DNA of 42,135 nucleotides from a virus. Numbering within the stretch: position 1 is the first letter of the stretch; each line of letters opens with the position of its first letter. A program made the position numbers and the translations under genes. Location: the IMG/VR virus record IMGVR_UViG_3300037010_001285, positions 1 to 42,135 of that record; one strand, given 5' to 3'. The notes below the pieces were generated by a model. The model was not told the origin of the DNA and did not search any database. It saw nothing but the letters and a program-made list of their open reading frames with translations. Shown piece after piece: positions 25,456 to 31,556 of the stretch.

Positions 25456-25499
25456 ATCGCCCTAACCTATACCTACACCAAGACCCCACGGAGACCCAC

Positions 25500-25649
25500 A
25501 TGGCCACTCGTTTCATTCTCTTCTGTGCCCTCGGCGCCAGCATCGCGCTATCCATTAGTTGCCAACCGCGCAAGTCAGAGTTACAGCAGCTGGCCGAGAC
25601 CGAACCGGCCGCAACCCAGGCCGACCAGGCCGAACTAGAGCAGAGGTGA
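25500..25649 (+). CDS. Small putative lipoprotein, first early gene
   Basis: A 49-aa protein: Met-Ala-Thr-Arg, a hydrophobic stretch (FILFCALGASIALSIS), then Cys21 and a polar tail. SISC resembles a lipobox, though Ser at -3 is atypical. Ribosome-binding site CGGAGA. As first gene behind the operator and CRP-like site it would be made at once on infection or in derepressed cells. Small phage lipoproteins (Cor, Llp) can block receptors, but there is no sequence evidence for that here. Confidence 0.6.
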   Translation: MATRFILFCALGASIALSISCQPRKSELQQLAETEPAATQADQAELEQR

Positions 25650-25653
25650 TCCC

Positions 25654-25929
25654 ATGCTGACCTATGAACAAATCCAAGCTATCGCCGCCATCCTTGGCTG
25701 GACATGCGACGAAGTTATCTCAGCAATCGGGGAATTGAACGCGGGCTTCATGCTCATCGACGTCGAATACATCGACGACACGGAGATCCTGGCTGATTTG
25801 GAAACTGACGAATGCGGTTTCTACTCCCGGCTGTCCGCTCCCGGTTACCTGGATTGCACCAACTGGTTCGGACCATTCCAGACCGAGGTCGAAGCCGTCG
25901 CGGATATTCTCTCCAATTACGCAAACTGA
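25654..25929 (+). CDS. Acidic hypothetical early protein
   Basis: A 91-aa acidic protein (MLTYEQIQAIAAILGWTCDEVISAIGELNAG; core LGWTCDEVISAI). It has many Asp/Glu and a net negative charge, as in several phage proteins that mimic DNA or bind host factors. Ribosome-binding site AGAGGTGA. Starts 4 bp after the lipoprotein-like gene. No recognised family. Confidence 0.65.
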   Translation: MLTYEQIQAIAAILGWTCDEVISAIGELNAGFMLIDVEYIDDTEILADLETDECGFYSRLSAPGYLDCTNWFGPFQTEVEAVADILSNYAN

Positions 25930-25941
25930 AAGTAAAATGAC

Positions 25942-26343
25942 ATGACCAGCGAATTCAAATGCAGCATCTGTGGACTGATCAAGGCTGAACAGTCCGAAGG
26001 TGGGACTGGCTATGCAGTCTTAGCGGACGAATCCAAAGTCTGTTACGAATGCTGCGCCATTCTTGACCGGGACAGCATGATCAAAACCGGACGTGCAACC
26101 TTATATCTGACCATCGCGGATTATGGGAAACGGGGCTGGTTAGGCGAGCGATACATTTCAGCCACCATCAGCAATTGGCCGGGCACTCTCAAATTCCACT
26201 CCAATCTCGTCAAGTACGGGCGCCATAACATGGCTGACCGTCGCTATGACGTTTGGTTTTATGGTCCCGACGGTAAAACTTGGCATGGCGTTCGATACGG
26301 AGACAACACCCAAATCTGCCACTGCAAACGAACCAAAGACTGA
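25942..26343 (+). CDS. Zinc-binding early protein
   Basis: A 133-aa protein. An N-terminal zinc-finger-like region has CSIC (residues 7-10) and CYECC (about 34-38), and a C-terminal pair of Cys (CHC, about 127-129) may add a ligand. The middle holds a beta-rich domain with KFHSNLVKYGRHNMADRRYDVWFYGPDG, resembling small phage proteins of unknown role. Third gene in the first early operon, 12 bp after its neighbour. Function unknown. Confidence 0.65.
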   Translation: MTSEFKCSICGLIKAEQSEGGTGYAVLADESKVCYECCAILDRDSMIKTGRATLYLTIADYGKRGWLGERYISATISNWPGTLKFHSNLVKYGRHNMADRRYDVWFYGPDGKTWHGVRYGDNTQICHCKRTKD

Positions 26344-26345
26344 CA

Positions 26346-26361
26346 AAAGGAGTCAACTATG
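26346..26361 (+). repeat. Repeated ribosome-binding linker (copy 1)
   Basis: AAAGGAGTCAACTATG, spanning ribosome-binding site to start codon. It is identical to 26639-26654 before a different gene, which suggests shared translation signals or past duplication. Confidence 0.85.
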
Positions 26362-26586
26362 ACCACTTACAACGGCCACAAAAACTGGGACTACTGGAAT
26401 GTGTCCCTTTGGATTAACAACGACAAAGTCATTTACAACCTGGCACTCCAAGCCATGAAGTGCCACAAGACAGCGACCGAGGCGGCTGAGTGGTTCCTCA
26501 ACGCTGTCGGGGAAACCAATACCCCCGACGGAGCCCGCTACACCATGCCTAATGTTCGGGAAGCGATCAAAGACATTCTTAGCTAA
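26359..26586 (+). CDS. Conserved phage protein (NGHKNWDYWNVSLWINND family)
   Basis: A 75-aa protein with the highly conserved N-terminus TYNGHKNWDYWNVSLWINND, a signature of a widespread phage/plasmid family of unknown function (DUF7249-like). The rest is helical (KTATEAAEWFLNAVG). Good ribosome-binding site (AAAGGAG). Usually expressed early. No enzymatic motif. Confidence 0.75.
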   Translation: MTTYNGHKNWDYWNVSLWINNDKVIYNLALQAMKCHKTATEAAEWFLNAVGETNTPDGARYTMPNVREAIKDILS

Positions 26587-26604
26587 CCCCGCGCACCCCC
26601 ATTC

Positions 26605-26622
26605 GGCCCGAGAGGGCCTTTT
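26605..26622 (+). terminator. Intrinsic terminator
   Basis: GGCCC-GAGA-GGGCC followed by TTTT. An outer stem is also possible, CACCCC upstream with GGGGTG downstream (about 26594-26628). It lies in the 65-bp gap between two early genes and may attenuate the first early operon. Confidence 0.65.
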
Positions 26623-26638
26623 GGGGTGTAACTCAACC

Positions 26639-26654
26639 AAAGGAGTCAACTATG
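26639..26654 (+). repeat. Repeated ribosome-binding linker (copy 2)
   Basis: Second exact copy of AAAGGAGTCAACTATG (see 26346-26361), placing the same translation start signal in front of the 124-aa gene. Confidence 0.85.
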
Positions 26655-27026
26655 CGCAAAATCACGCGCGACATCGCCCGTGCCATCCGCGCCGGCAAAT
26701 CCCTCACAGCAGGGAACACCGCCTACAGCCACGAACACGGAACCGTCACACTCCATGGGAATGTGATTTTCTACCGTGAGGGTGATGTGTTCAGAATCAG
26801 CATGGCCGTCTGCAAACGCTGGCCAACCCCCACCACCTGTGACCGTGTTAACAAACTAATCTGTGAACTGGGAACCGCGCGCCCAACCATCGGCCATAAG
26901 AATTTTAGCTTAGTCGTCTACGAAACTTTCGGCGGAAAACCTATCTCGGCGGATTTATTAACCTCGGATCCCGTCGCGTTTTCTGCCCCCGACCCCCATC
27001 AATCCCGGAACCTAGAATTATCGTAG
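26652..27026 (+). CDS. Conserved early phage protein of unknown function
   Basis: A 124-aa basic protein: DIARAIRAGKSLTAGNTAY, LHGNVIFYREGDVFRISMAVCKRWPTPTTCDRVNKL (core WPTPTTCDRVNKL). It belongs to a phage/prophage family with the pattern LHGxxIxxR...TPTTRxRxN, of unknown role. Its end overlaps an iteron-like repeat (27004-27029). The residues after about 105 look low in complexity. Confidence 0.65.
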   Translation: MRKITRDIARAIRAGKSLTAGNTAYSHEHGTVTLHGNVIFYREGDVFRISMAVCKRWPTPTTCDRVNKLICELGTARPTIGHKNFSLVVYETFGGKPISADLLTSDPVAFSAPDPHQSRNLELS

Positions 27027-27290
27027 AATCAAAATCCCTATACAACATATACCTTACTCTACTATTCTATTTATTCTATAGAAAGATAGAGTTAGTAATA
27101 GGATTTAGCCTAGCGACTCTCCCCGCTCTGTGGAGACTAGCCCCCCAAAAATCTTTCCCAGCCGCGCCCGTTTTCCCCGGGGGATTTTCCCTGCAAATCG
27201 CGGAAATGATGGAACACGTTGAAAAATAAGGGAAACGTCCAAATTTTGATCCTGGAACCTCCTAGAACACGTAGAATTGCGTCAGGTAAT
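27004..27290. other. AT-rich repeat region, candidate replication origin or control region
   Basis: A stretch with no convincing gene. A GGAACCT...AGAA...GTAGAAT word occurs at 27004-27029 and 27251-27277, and a related GGAACACGTTGAA at 27211-27223. Between them lie a very A/T-rich block (27027-27110) with imperfect inverted repeats (CTCTACTATTCTAT against ATAGAAAGATAGAG) and a hairpin around TCTCC...GGAGA (27117-27141). Iterons plus an A/T-rich unwinding element resemble an origin; this is inference. Confidence 0.4.
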
Positions 27291-27295
27291 CCCAA

Positions 27296-27382
27296 ATGAA
27301 CCGACATCGACTCATCTGCATCCTCATTTACCTGTCCATCGCTCTCGGGATCGCCCAGGGCATTCCGGACCTTTTCCGCTAG
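27296..27382 (+). CDS. 28-aa putative membrane microprotein
   Basis: The ORF encodes MNRHRLICILIYLSIALGIA followed by QGIPDLFR. It is a positively charged N-end and one hydrophobic helix, ending in a short polar tail. Its ribosome-binding site is weak (CAGGT). The stop codon overlaps the AGGAG that serves the next small ORF, suggesting a pair. Function unknown. Confidence 0.45.
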   Translation: MNRHRLICILIYLSIALGIAQGIPDLFR

Positions 27383-27392
27383 GAGTTACGCC

Positions 27393-27551
27393 GTGCCCCA
27401 ATCCCCAGTTCAGATAGGCCGGATCCAATTCCGCCAGGCTGGCCCGATCTACCGCGCCTATCGTCTAGCTGGTGTGCTCCACTACTGGAACCCCTTGGTG
27501 GAGCGCATGATCCCGGTCCACGATCCCTGCGCCACGATGACGTGGATGTAA
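27393..27551 (+). CDS. 52-aa hypothetical protein
   Basis: A GTG-started ORF with AGGAG 7 nt upstream: (V)PQSPVQIGRIQFRQAGPIYRA... ending ATMTWM. It is basic and aromatic-rich, with codon use like the surrounding genes. It ends 30 bp before the convergent repressor gene. Not recognised. Confidence 0.45.
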   Translation: MPQSPVQIGRIQFRQAGPIYRAYRLAGVLHYWNPLVERMIPVHDPCATMTWM

Positions 27552-27581
27552 CCCATCGCAAAGCTTTTACGCTAAGTCTGC

Positions 27582-28187
27582 TTATTGACGGACCCAAAGA
27601 ACGGGTGTGGCTGACACCAGGCGCCCCGGTTCCTTGATCGAGCCATCGAAGGACACCAGCGACCATTCCCCCGCCTTGTAGCCCCGGCCAAGCCATCGCA
27701 AACGGCACCCAGCTTCCCCCCGCATCCGCACCACGCAGAGTCGGCCCACTGCTTCGGCCAGAACGCCAGGCCGGTCGTCCGCCTCATCCACCAGGAAATA
27801 GCACCCATCCGACAGTCCGCCCTGCCCGTGATAGGCATTAGCCTTGCTAGGAATGGACTGGGGCACGTCCTCGATCTTCCCCGGCCCAAGCAATCCCTCA
27901 GGCCCATGCCCCAAACCTTGGCCGTCAAACCAGCCGGCGACGGCCACGCCATCGCAAACGGAATGCAGCACCTCGATACCAGCGCGCTGCATCACCTCCT
28001 CAACCGGGACCAGGAAATGCCGGGCCAGCTCGGCCGCTTCCTGCGCCCGGATACCCTGCTTCCCATTGAACATACGCGAAACGGCTGAGTAGTTGAGCCC
28101 AAGCAGCTCACCTAGTCGGCGCGTGGTCAGGTGGTTGTCCTTCGCCTTGCGGTGGAACCACTCACTGTCAATTGCGGTAGCGTTCAT
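27582..28187 (-). CDS. CI-type repressor (XRE HTH with S24-like C-domain)
   Basis: A 201-aa protein. The N-terminal HTH (about 18-62) reads TTRRLGELLGLNYSAVSRMFNGKQGIRAQEAAELARH (core LGLNYSAVSRMFNGK). The C-terminal half (about 110-200) resembles the beta domain of LexA/CI-type regulators (GCYFLVDEADDRP, RLCVVRMRGEA, ending ATPVLWVRQ). I see no clear Ser/Lys catalytic pair or Ala-Gly cleavage site, so RecA-stimulated self-cleavage is doubtful. Start set at the ATG at 28187 (GGGGGGTGATT before it), not the GTG at 28193. It faces the Cro-like gene across two operators. Confidence 0.8.
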   Translation of the reverse strand: MNATAIDSEWFHRKAKDNHLTTRRLGELLGLNYSAVSRMFNGKQGIRAQEAAELARHFLVPVEEVMQRAGIEVLHSVCDGVAVAGWFDGQGLGHGPEGLLGPGKIEDVPQSIPSKANAYHGQGGLSDGCYFLVDEADDRPGVLAEAVGRLCVVRMRGEAGCRLRWLGRGYKAGEWSLVSFDGSIKEPGRLVSATPVLWVRQ

Positions 28188-28266
28188 AATCACCCCCCAG
28201 GGTATGGTTTAGAATTGTATTTAACCGGCGTCTGTTGGTCTGCCGGCAGTGATAAAGGTAGGTATT

Positions 28267-28283
28267 GTTGCGGAGCGCGCAAC
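28267..28283. promoter_or_regulatory. Repressor-type operator O2
   Basis: GTTGCGGAGCGCGCAAC. Arms GTTGCG and CGCAAC are perfectly complementary with a 5-bp spacer. Between repressor and Cro. Confidence 0.7.
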
Positions 28284-28333
28284 TTAAGTTTAGCCCGTTT
28301 AGATAAAATTTTAAGTTTTTGGCTTGCAATCTT

Positions 28334-28350
28334 GTTGCGAAGGACGCAAC
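28334..28350. promoter_or_regulatory. Repressor-type operator O3
   Basis: GTTGCGAAGGACGCAAC; with flanking T and A the arms are 7 bp. It lies 9 bp before the Cro start codon and includes GAAGGA, the only ribosome-binding-like sequence for that gene. Confidence 0.7.
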
Positions 28351-28358
28351 ATTGCCCC

Positions 28359-28697
28359 ATGAGAGAACCAACGCCACCCCGAACGCATTCCGGACCTGCC
28401 CGCAACATTAGCGAAGCCGTACGCCCAACCTACAACCAGGCAGCCAAGATCATCGCTAAGTTTGGCGGTGAGGCAGCTATGGCCAAGTCCGCAGGCATAA
28501 ACCGAAGCACCCTGTATCGGTGGCAGTACCACCGTCCCCTTGGGACGGACGGCATCGTCCCTAATATCGCGGTGGAACGCGTGACCCGGGCCGCCCGCAT
28601 TTGTGGGATCGTGCTCACTCCTCAAGATTGGATCCCCGAGCGTATCAATTACGAGCCCGTTTGCCCGGATCCCCGAACCGGAGACATCTATGAGTAG
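28359..28697 (+). CDS. Cro-type transcriptional regulator
   Basis: A 112-aa protein with an HTH at about 27-75: AAKIIAKFGGEAAMAKSAGINRSTLYRWQYHRPLGTDG (core AGINRSTLYRWQ). This is the pattern of phage Cro/YdaS-like regulators that act opposite a CI repressor. The C-terminal GIVLTPQDWIPERIN is a common tail in this family. Start at 28359; the frame is open far upstream through the repressor gene but is not coding there. Its stop overlaps the resolvase start by 8 bp. Confidence 0.75.
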   Translation: MREPTPPRTHSGPARNISEAVRPTYNQAAKIIAKFGGEAAMAKSAGINRSTLYRWQYHRPLGTDGIVPNIAVERVTRAARICGIVLTPQDWIPERINYEPVCPDPRTGDIYE

Positions 28698-29178
28698 CAC
28701 AACCCTCCTTGGCATTGACCCGGGATTAGGTGGCGCCCTAGCCATTTACGACCCAGTCCATCCATCCGCAGCTGAGGTGTACGACATCCCGGTCCTAGAT
28801 GGGCAGATCGACATCCCCATGTTGGTGCAGACCATCGCAACGCTTTGCCACACTTACCCAGGTTTCACCGCCGTGATCGAGAACGTCCACAGTCTGCCGC
28901 GCCAGGCCGGCGCCTTCAATTTTGGCCTAGGCGCCGGGATCCTGCGGGGCGTGTTGGTGAGTCACAGCATCGACTTCAGCCTAGTGGCGCCCAGTGTGTG
29001 GAAGCCGCGGATGGGCCTGCAGCGATGGGCTGATGAGACCCCGGAAGCGAATAAGTCCCGGGCCCGGATGCTGGCCAGTCAGCTGTTCCCCCACCTCGAT
29101 CCCCGGCTCAAACGCGTCAAGGATGATGGCCGGGCCGAAGCCCTGCTGATGGCGCTGTACTGGTCCTCCCGTAGATGA
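28690..29178 (+). CDS. RuvC-like Holliday junction resolvase
   Basis: A 162-aa RNase H-fold nuclease: GIDPGLGGALA (Asp10), VIENVHS (Glu64), and DDGRAEALLMALY (Asp145/146, Glu150). These acidic residues match RuvC-type resolvases of phages and poxviruses. It would resolve branched replication and recombination intermediates before packaging. Translationally coupled to the Cro-like gene (8-bp overlap), so under the same switch. Confidence 0.8.
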   Translation: MSSTTLLGIDPGLGGALAIYDPVHPSAAEVYDIPVLDGQIDIPMLVQTIATLCHTYPGFTAVIENVHSLPRQAGAFNFGLGAGILRGVLVSHSIDFSLVAPSVWKPRMGLQRWADETPEANKSRARMLASQLFPHLDPRLKRVKDDGRAEALLMALYWSSRR

Positions 29179-29197
29179 ATTCCCATCCTTTCCCCAC

Positions 29198-29395
29198 ATG
29201 GCATCTCGTCATGCATCGCATCGTTCACCCGCGAGTCAAACTCTGTCCAAACTGGTCGGGGGTTGTGCCAACCGCAAGCGGGGACACGCCGGTCAAGGCC
29301 GGCGGCAGGCGATGGGGATGGACTTTGGCTCTGCGCTGCGCCCTGAAGTGCGTTTCAACCACCACGCCGAGCATCCCGCCCTGGCCACAGTCTGA
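29198..29395 (+). CDS. Possible 65-aa hypothetical protein
   Basis: The ORF MASRHASHRSPASQ...ALATV has no clear ribosome-binding site, but the codon choice in its second half (from about residue 40, GMDFGSALRPEVRFNHHAEHP) is typical of the neighbouring genes. It occupies most of the 258-bp gap between the resolvase and the next gene. It could be a remnant. Confidence 0.4.
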   Translation: MASRHASHRSPASQTLSKLVGGCANRKRGHAGQGRRQAMGMDFGSALRPEVRFNHHAEHPALATV

Positions 29396-29436
29396 TCTTG
29401 TCCGGGATCTCCACCACCTGTCCAGAAAGGTGAACC

Positions 29437-29655
29437 ATGACGAAATACCTCACCGTGGTCCTACGTGTGGCTGACAACGCCGAGAACAAACTGGTGTTGG
29501 ACCAGATGGACAGGGTCAATGGAGCCACCCTTGTCGCTGCCTCCTGGTCCCATGTGCTGGATGAGCGGAACGGCTACCGGGAGGCGCTGGAGCGGATTTC
29601 CAACCTGCGCGATTCGGAGGAATCCAGAATCGCCCTGATCGCCCTTCGTCTGTGA
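29437..29655 (+). CDS. Small hypothetical protein
   Basis: A 72-aa protein ([21 protein letters not shown]...IALRL) with a beta-strand start and a helical, Arg/Glu-rich C-terminus. Ribosome-binding site AAAGG. It is the first gene after a TGTCCA-type linker (29419-29424) and opens the short-gene cassette. Unknown function. Confidence 0.6.
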   Translation: MTKYLTVVLRVADNAENKLVLDQMDRVNGATLVAASWSHVLDERNGYREALERISNLRDSEESRIALIALRL

Positions 29656-29696
29656 CTATCCACTCGCCGGAACCTCAGCACTCATCTGGATCCAAA

Positions 29697-30338
29697 ATGA
29701 AACGCTACACCCCTGATGATCTTAAGGCCACGCTGGATGCCCACAAGATGTGGATCCTGGACCAGAAAGGCGGGAGCCGGGCCGACCTGCGCCGGGCCGA
29801 CCTGCGCCGGGCCGACCTGCGCCGGGCCGACCTGCGCGGGGCCGACCTGCGCCGGGCCGACCTGAGCTGGGCCGACCTGCGCCGGGCCGACCTGAGCTGG
29901 GCCGACCTGCTCGGGGCCGACCTGCTCGGGGCCGACCTGCGCGGGGCCGACCTGCGCGGGGCCGACCTGCGCGGGGCCGACCTGCTCGGGGCCGACCTGC
30001 GCGGGGCCGACCTGCGCGGGGCCGACCTGCGCGGGGCCGACCTGGGCGGGGCCGACCTGAAAATTCATTCCCTGGAGGTGTTCGCTGATCTCTATTCCTA
30101 CGTATGCTACGCGTTTGTGACGGAGGACGGCGTCCCCTGGGTCCGCATGGGCTGCCTCTGGCACACCCTCGCGGAGTGGGACCAGATCGGGATTCGGGCC
30201 AGCAATGTCAACGAGTTTCCCGACGATGGCTCCGAGAAATGCGAGCGGAGAGTCCGGGCGTTTGAATTCGCCCGCGCTGCCGCTCTGGCCCAGGTGGAGA
30301 AATTCCGCGCTGAGAACCCCACCCAGGCCACGACCTGA
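29697..30338 (+). CDS. Pentapeptide-repeat protein
   Basis: A 213-aa protein. Residues 1-27 form an N-cap with [20 protein letters not shown] (helical). Residues about 29-121 are 19 consecutive A-D-L-x-x pentapeptides, about five turns of a right-handed quadrilateral beta-helix. The C-terminal ~90 residues are a separate conserved phage domain ([20 protein letters not shown] and [19 protein letters not shown]). Some pentapeptide proteins mimic DNA and protect or inhibit gyrase (Qnr, MfpA), but this repeat is positively charged (R-rich), unlike these mimics. Start set at the ATG at 29697. Role unknown. Confidence 0.8.
   Translation: MKRYTPDDLKATLDAHKMWILDQKGGSRADLRRADLRRADLRRADLRGADLRRADLSWADLRRADLSWADLLGADLLGADLRGADLRGADLRGADLLGADLRGADLRGADLRGADLGGADLKIHSLEVFADLYSYVCYAFVTEDGVPWVRMGCLWHTLAEWDQIGIRASNVNEFPDDGSEKCERRVRAFEFARAAALAQVEKFRAENPTQATT
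29781..30059. repeat. 19-unit perfect-phase 15-bp tandem repeat
   Basis: GCCGACCTG recurs every 15 bp from 29781 to 30051 without a single indel, with only a few changes in the last two codons (R-R, R-G, S-W, L-G). The low divergence implies recent expansion or gene-conversion-like homogenisation. Confidence 0.95.
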
Positions 30339-30360
30339 GCATGTCCAGGATCGCCCTGGA
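30318..30360 (+). repeat. Duplicated gene-junction sequence, copy 1
   Basis: A ~43-bp stretch covering the last codons of the pentapeptide gene, its TGA and a following TCCAGG-ATCGC-CCTGGA inverted repeat. It matches 31502-31544 except at two positions. Confidence 0.85.
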
Positions 30361-30379
30361 CCCCAAGAAAGGGACTCCC

Positions 30380-30643
30380 GTGAAATTCCGTAAGAAGCCC
30401 GTCACCATCGAAGCCCTCCAATTCACGGATCACCACGCGGGAGAGTCCATCCTTGCCTGGGTCAACGGGAACGGCGGCAACGCCTTTGCCCTTGGGACCA
30501 CGGATGCCCCCCGGATGGCGGTCAGGACGTTGGAGGGAACACACCAAGCCTCTGTTGGCGACTGGATCATCCAGGGCGTCGCCGGGGAGTTTTACCCCTG
30601 CAAGCCGGAAATCTTCGCTGCCACCTACGAACCCGCCGAATAG
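30380..30643 (+). CDS. Conserved small phage protein (FRKKPVTIEALQF family)
   Basis: An 87-aa protein, GTG start at 30380 with AAAGGGA. VKFRKKPVTIEALQF at the N-terminus, GDWIIQGVAGEFYPCKPEIFAATYEP at the C-terminus. This is a very widespread phage family (PGDYG-like) of unknown function. The upstream in-frame ATG at 30341 lies in the duplicated linker and is unlikely. Confidence 0.8.
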   Translation: MKFRKKPVTIEALQFTDHHAGESILAWVNGNGGNAFALGTTDAPRMAVRTLEGTHQASVGDWIIQGVAGEFYPCKPEIFAATYEPAE

Positions 30644-30668
30644 GCTCTTGTCCAAGATAAGGAACCCC

Positions 30669-30920
30669 ATGTCTGAACCCGAGAAACCCTGGCAGCTCGA
30701 AATCCTCGCCCTCGCCAACCAGCAGACCCGAGAGCGCATGGAAGCGCCACCGGAACCCCCGGATGTCTACGCCTGCGGCTGGCGGGAGGACGATGACGGC
30801 AACTGGCAAACGTCCTGCGGGGAGTGCTACGTCTTCATCGAGGGATCCCCCGCCGAGAACGATTACCGGTTCTGCCCCGGCTGCGGCAAGCCCATCACCA
30901 TCATCCAGCCGAAAGGCTGA
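30669..30920 (+). CDS. Small zinc-ribbon-like protein
   Basis: An 83-aa protein with two CxxC-type knuckles: CGECYVF (about 50-56) and FCPGCGKPI (about 70-78). The spacing resembles a small zinc ribbon. Acidic at the N-terminus. Ribosome-binding site AAGGAAC. Similar zinc-ribbon proteins occur in phage early cassettes. Function unknown. Confidence 0.65.
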   Translation: MSEPEKPWQLEILALANQQTRERMEAPPEPPDVYACGWREDDDGNWQTSCGECYVFIEGSPAENDYRFCPGCGKPITIIQPKG

Positions 30921-31006
30921 TGTCCAGATGCGGGAGGCATCCCCAGCCCCATCAATCCGTGAATGTCCACTCGCCGGAACCACCGGCACCCATCGAAAGG
31001 ACTCAC

Positions 31007-31522
31007 ATGAAACTCACTAATTCGATCCGCGATGCCTTCATCAAGGCCGCCATGTCCGATGTCCCCAAGGTGGACTACCAGGCGCAGGCGACGGAATTGG
31101 CCAAGGACTGGATTTCCTCGCAGATGGCGGCCATCTTCCCGGGCGTCGATCTGACGAAGGCCGAGCCGTGGCTGGAACGAAAATCTCTCTACATGCCTGG
31201 GAACCTGAAGTGTCCCTATACCTTCGCCCCGGACTACTACCACCTGAAGACCGACTCGAAGCTGTGGGCCAAGCTGGTGGAGATGGAGAAGAAACTGCAG
31301 GACCAGGACAGGAAGCGCGAGGCGCTGGAGGAACAGCTTCGCGGGTGCGCCTACAGCGTGACCACCGTGAAGGCCCTGGCCGATCTTCTCCCCGAGTTCG
31401 CGCACTACCTCCCGAGCGAGGCCACCCCCGCCAAGATGCTGCCCGCTACTACCGGAGTGGTCAGCGCGTTCCACGCCGCCGGCTGGCCCAAGAAATCGCA
31501 GCCCGCCCAGGCCACGGCCTGA
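31007..31522 (+). CDS. Nmad5-like phage protein
   Basis: A 171-aa protein starting MKLTNSIRDAFIKAAMSDVPK and VDYQAQATELAKDWI, the pattern of the family called nucleotide modification associated domain 5 (Nmad5), with a coiled segment (about 85-108, KLVEMEKKLQDQDRKREALEE; core KKLQDQDRKREA) and a hydrophobic helix near 117-130. Nmad5 was named from genome context with DNA-modifying enzymes; its activity is unknown. Ribosome-binding site GAAAGGA. The glycosyltransferase 0.7 kb downstream makes a link with DNA modification worth testing. Confidence 0.6.
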   Translation: MKLTNSIRDAFIKAAMSDVPKVDYQAQATELAKDWISSQMAAIFPGVDLTKAEPWLERKSLYMPGNLKCPYTFAPDYYHLKTDSKLWAKLVEMEKKLQDQDRKREALEEQLRGCAYSVTTVKALADLLPEFAHYLPSEATPAKMLPATTGVVSAFHAAGWPKKSQPAQATA

Positions 31523-31544
31523 GCATGTCCAGGATCGCCCTGGA
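31502..31544 (+). repeat. Duplicated gene-junction sequence, copy 2
   Basis: Last codons of the Nmad5-like gene, its TGA and the TCCAGG-ATCGC-CCTGGA inverted repeat, matching 30318-30360 with two mismatches, although the two genes are unrelated. Confidence 0.85.
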
Positions 31545-31556
31545 GGAAGGAACAAC

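Larger units (their letters stand above)
25374..25499. promoter_or_regulatory. Divergent control region between late and early arms
   Basis: This 126-bp region faces terS on the left and the early genes on the right. It contains a CRP-like palindrome (25414-25429) and a 17-bp repressor-type operator (25439-25455). A possible rightward promoter is TTGCAT (25440-25445) with TAACCT 17 bp later, or TATACC at 25468-25473. The -35 candidate lies inside the operator, so repression by occlusion is plausible. Confidence 0.6.
28194..28358. promoter_or_regulatory. Repressor-Cro intergenic switch
   Basis: A 165-bp A/T-rich region between the divergent repressor and Cro-like genes with two 17-bp palindromes (28267-28283 and 28334-28350). 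TACAAT on the minus strand (plus 28214-28219) is a candidate -10 for the repressor; for Cro no pair is convincing. The right operator overlaps the likely Cro ribosome-binding sequence GAAGGA. Confidence 0.65.

Noticed and set aside
28131-28358. 76-codon upstream extension of the Cro-like gene
   Set aside because: It would run through the repressor start and both operators and has no ribosome-binding site; the ATG at 28359 starts the family-like sequence.
29175-29474. 99-aa ORF overlapping the resolvase end and the next gene
   Set aside because: Overlaps the start of the well-supported 29437 gene, has poor codon use and no ribosome-binding site.
29781-30059. Regular repeat resembling a CRISPR or satellite array
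   Set aside because: There are no spacers: the 15-bp unit is contiguous, in frame and encodes pentapeptides.
29682-30164. Long minus-strand ORF of GPAQV repeats
   Set aside because: It is the antisense of the pentapeptide array; a stop-free 15-bp repeat keeps all frames open. No ribosome-binding site and no operon context.
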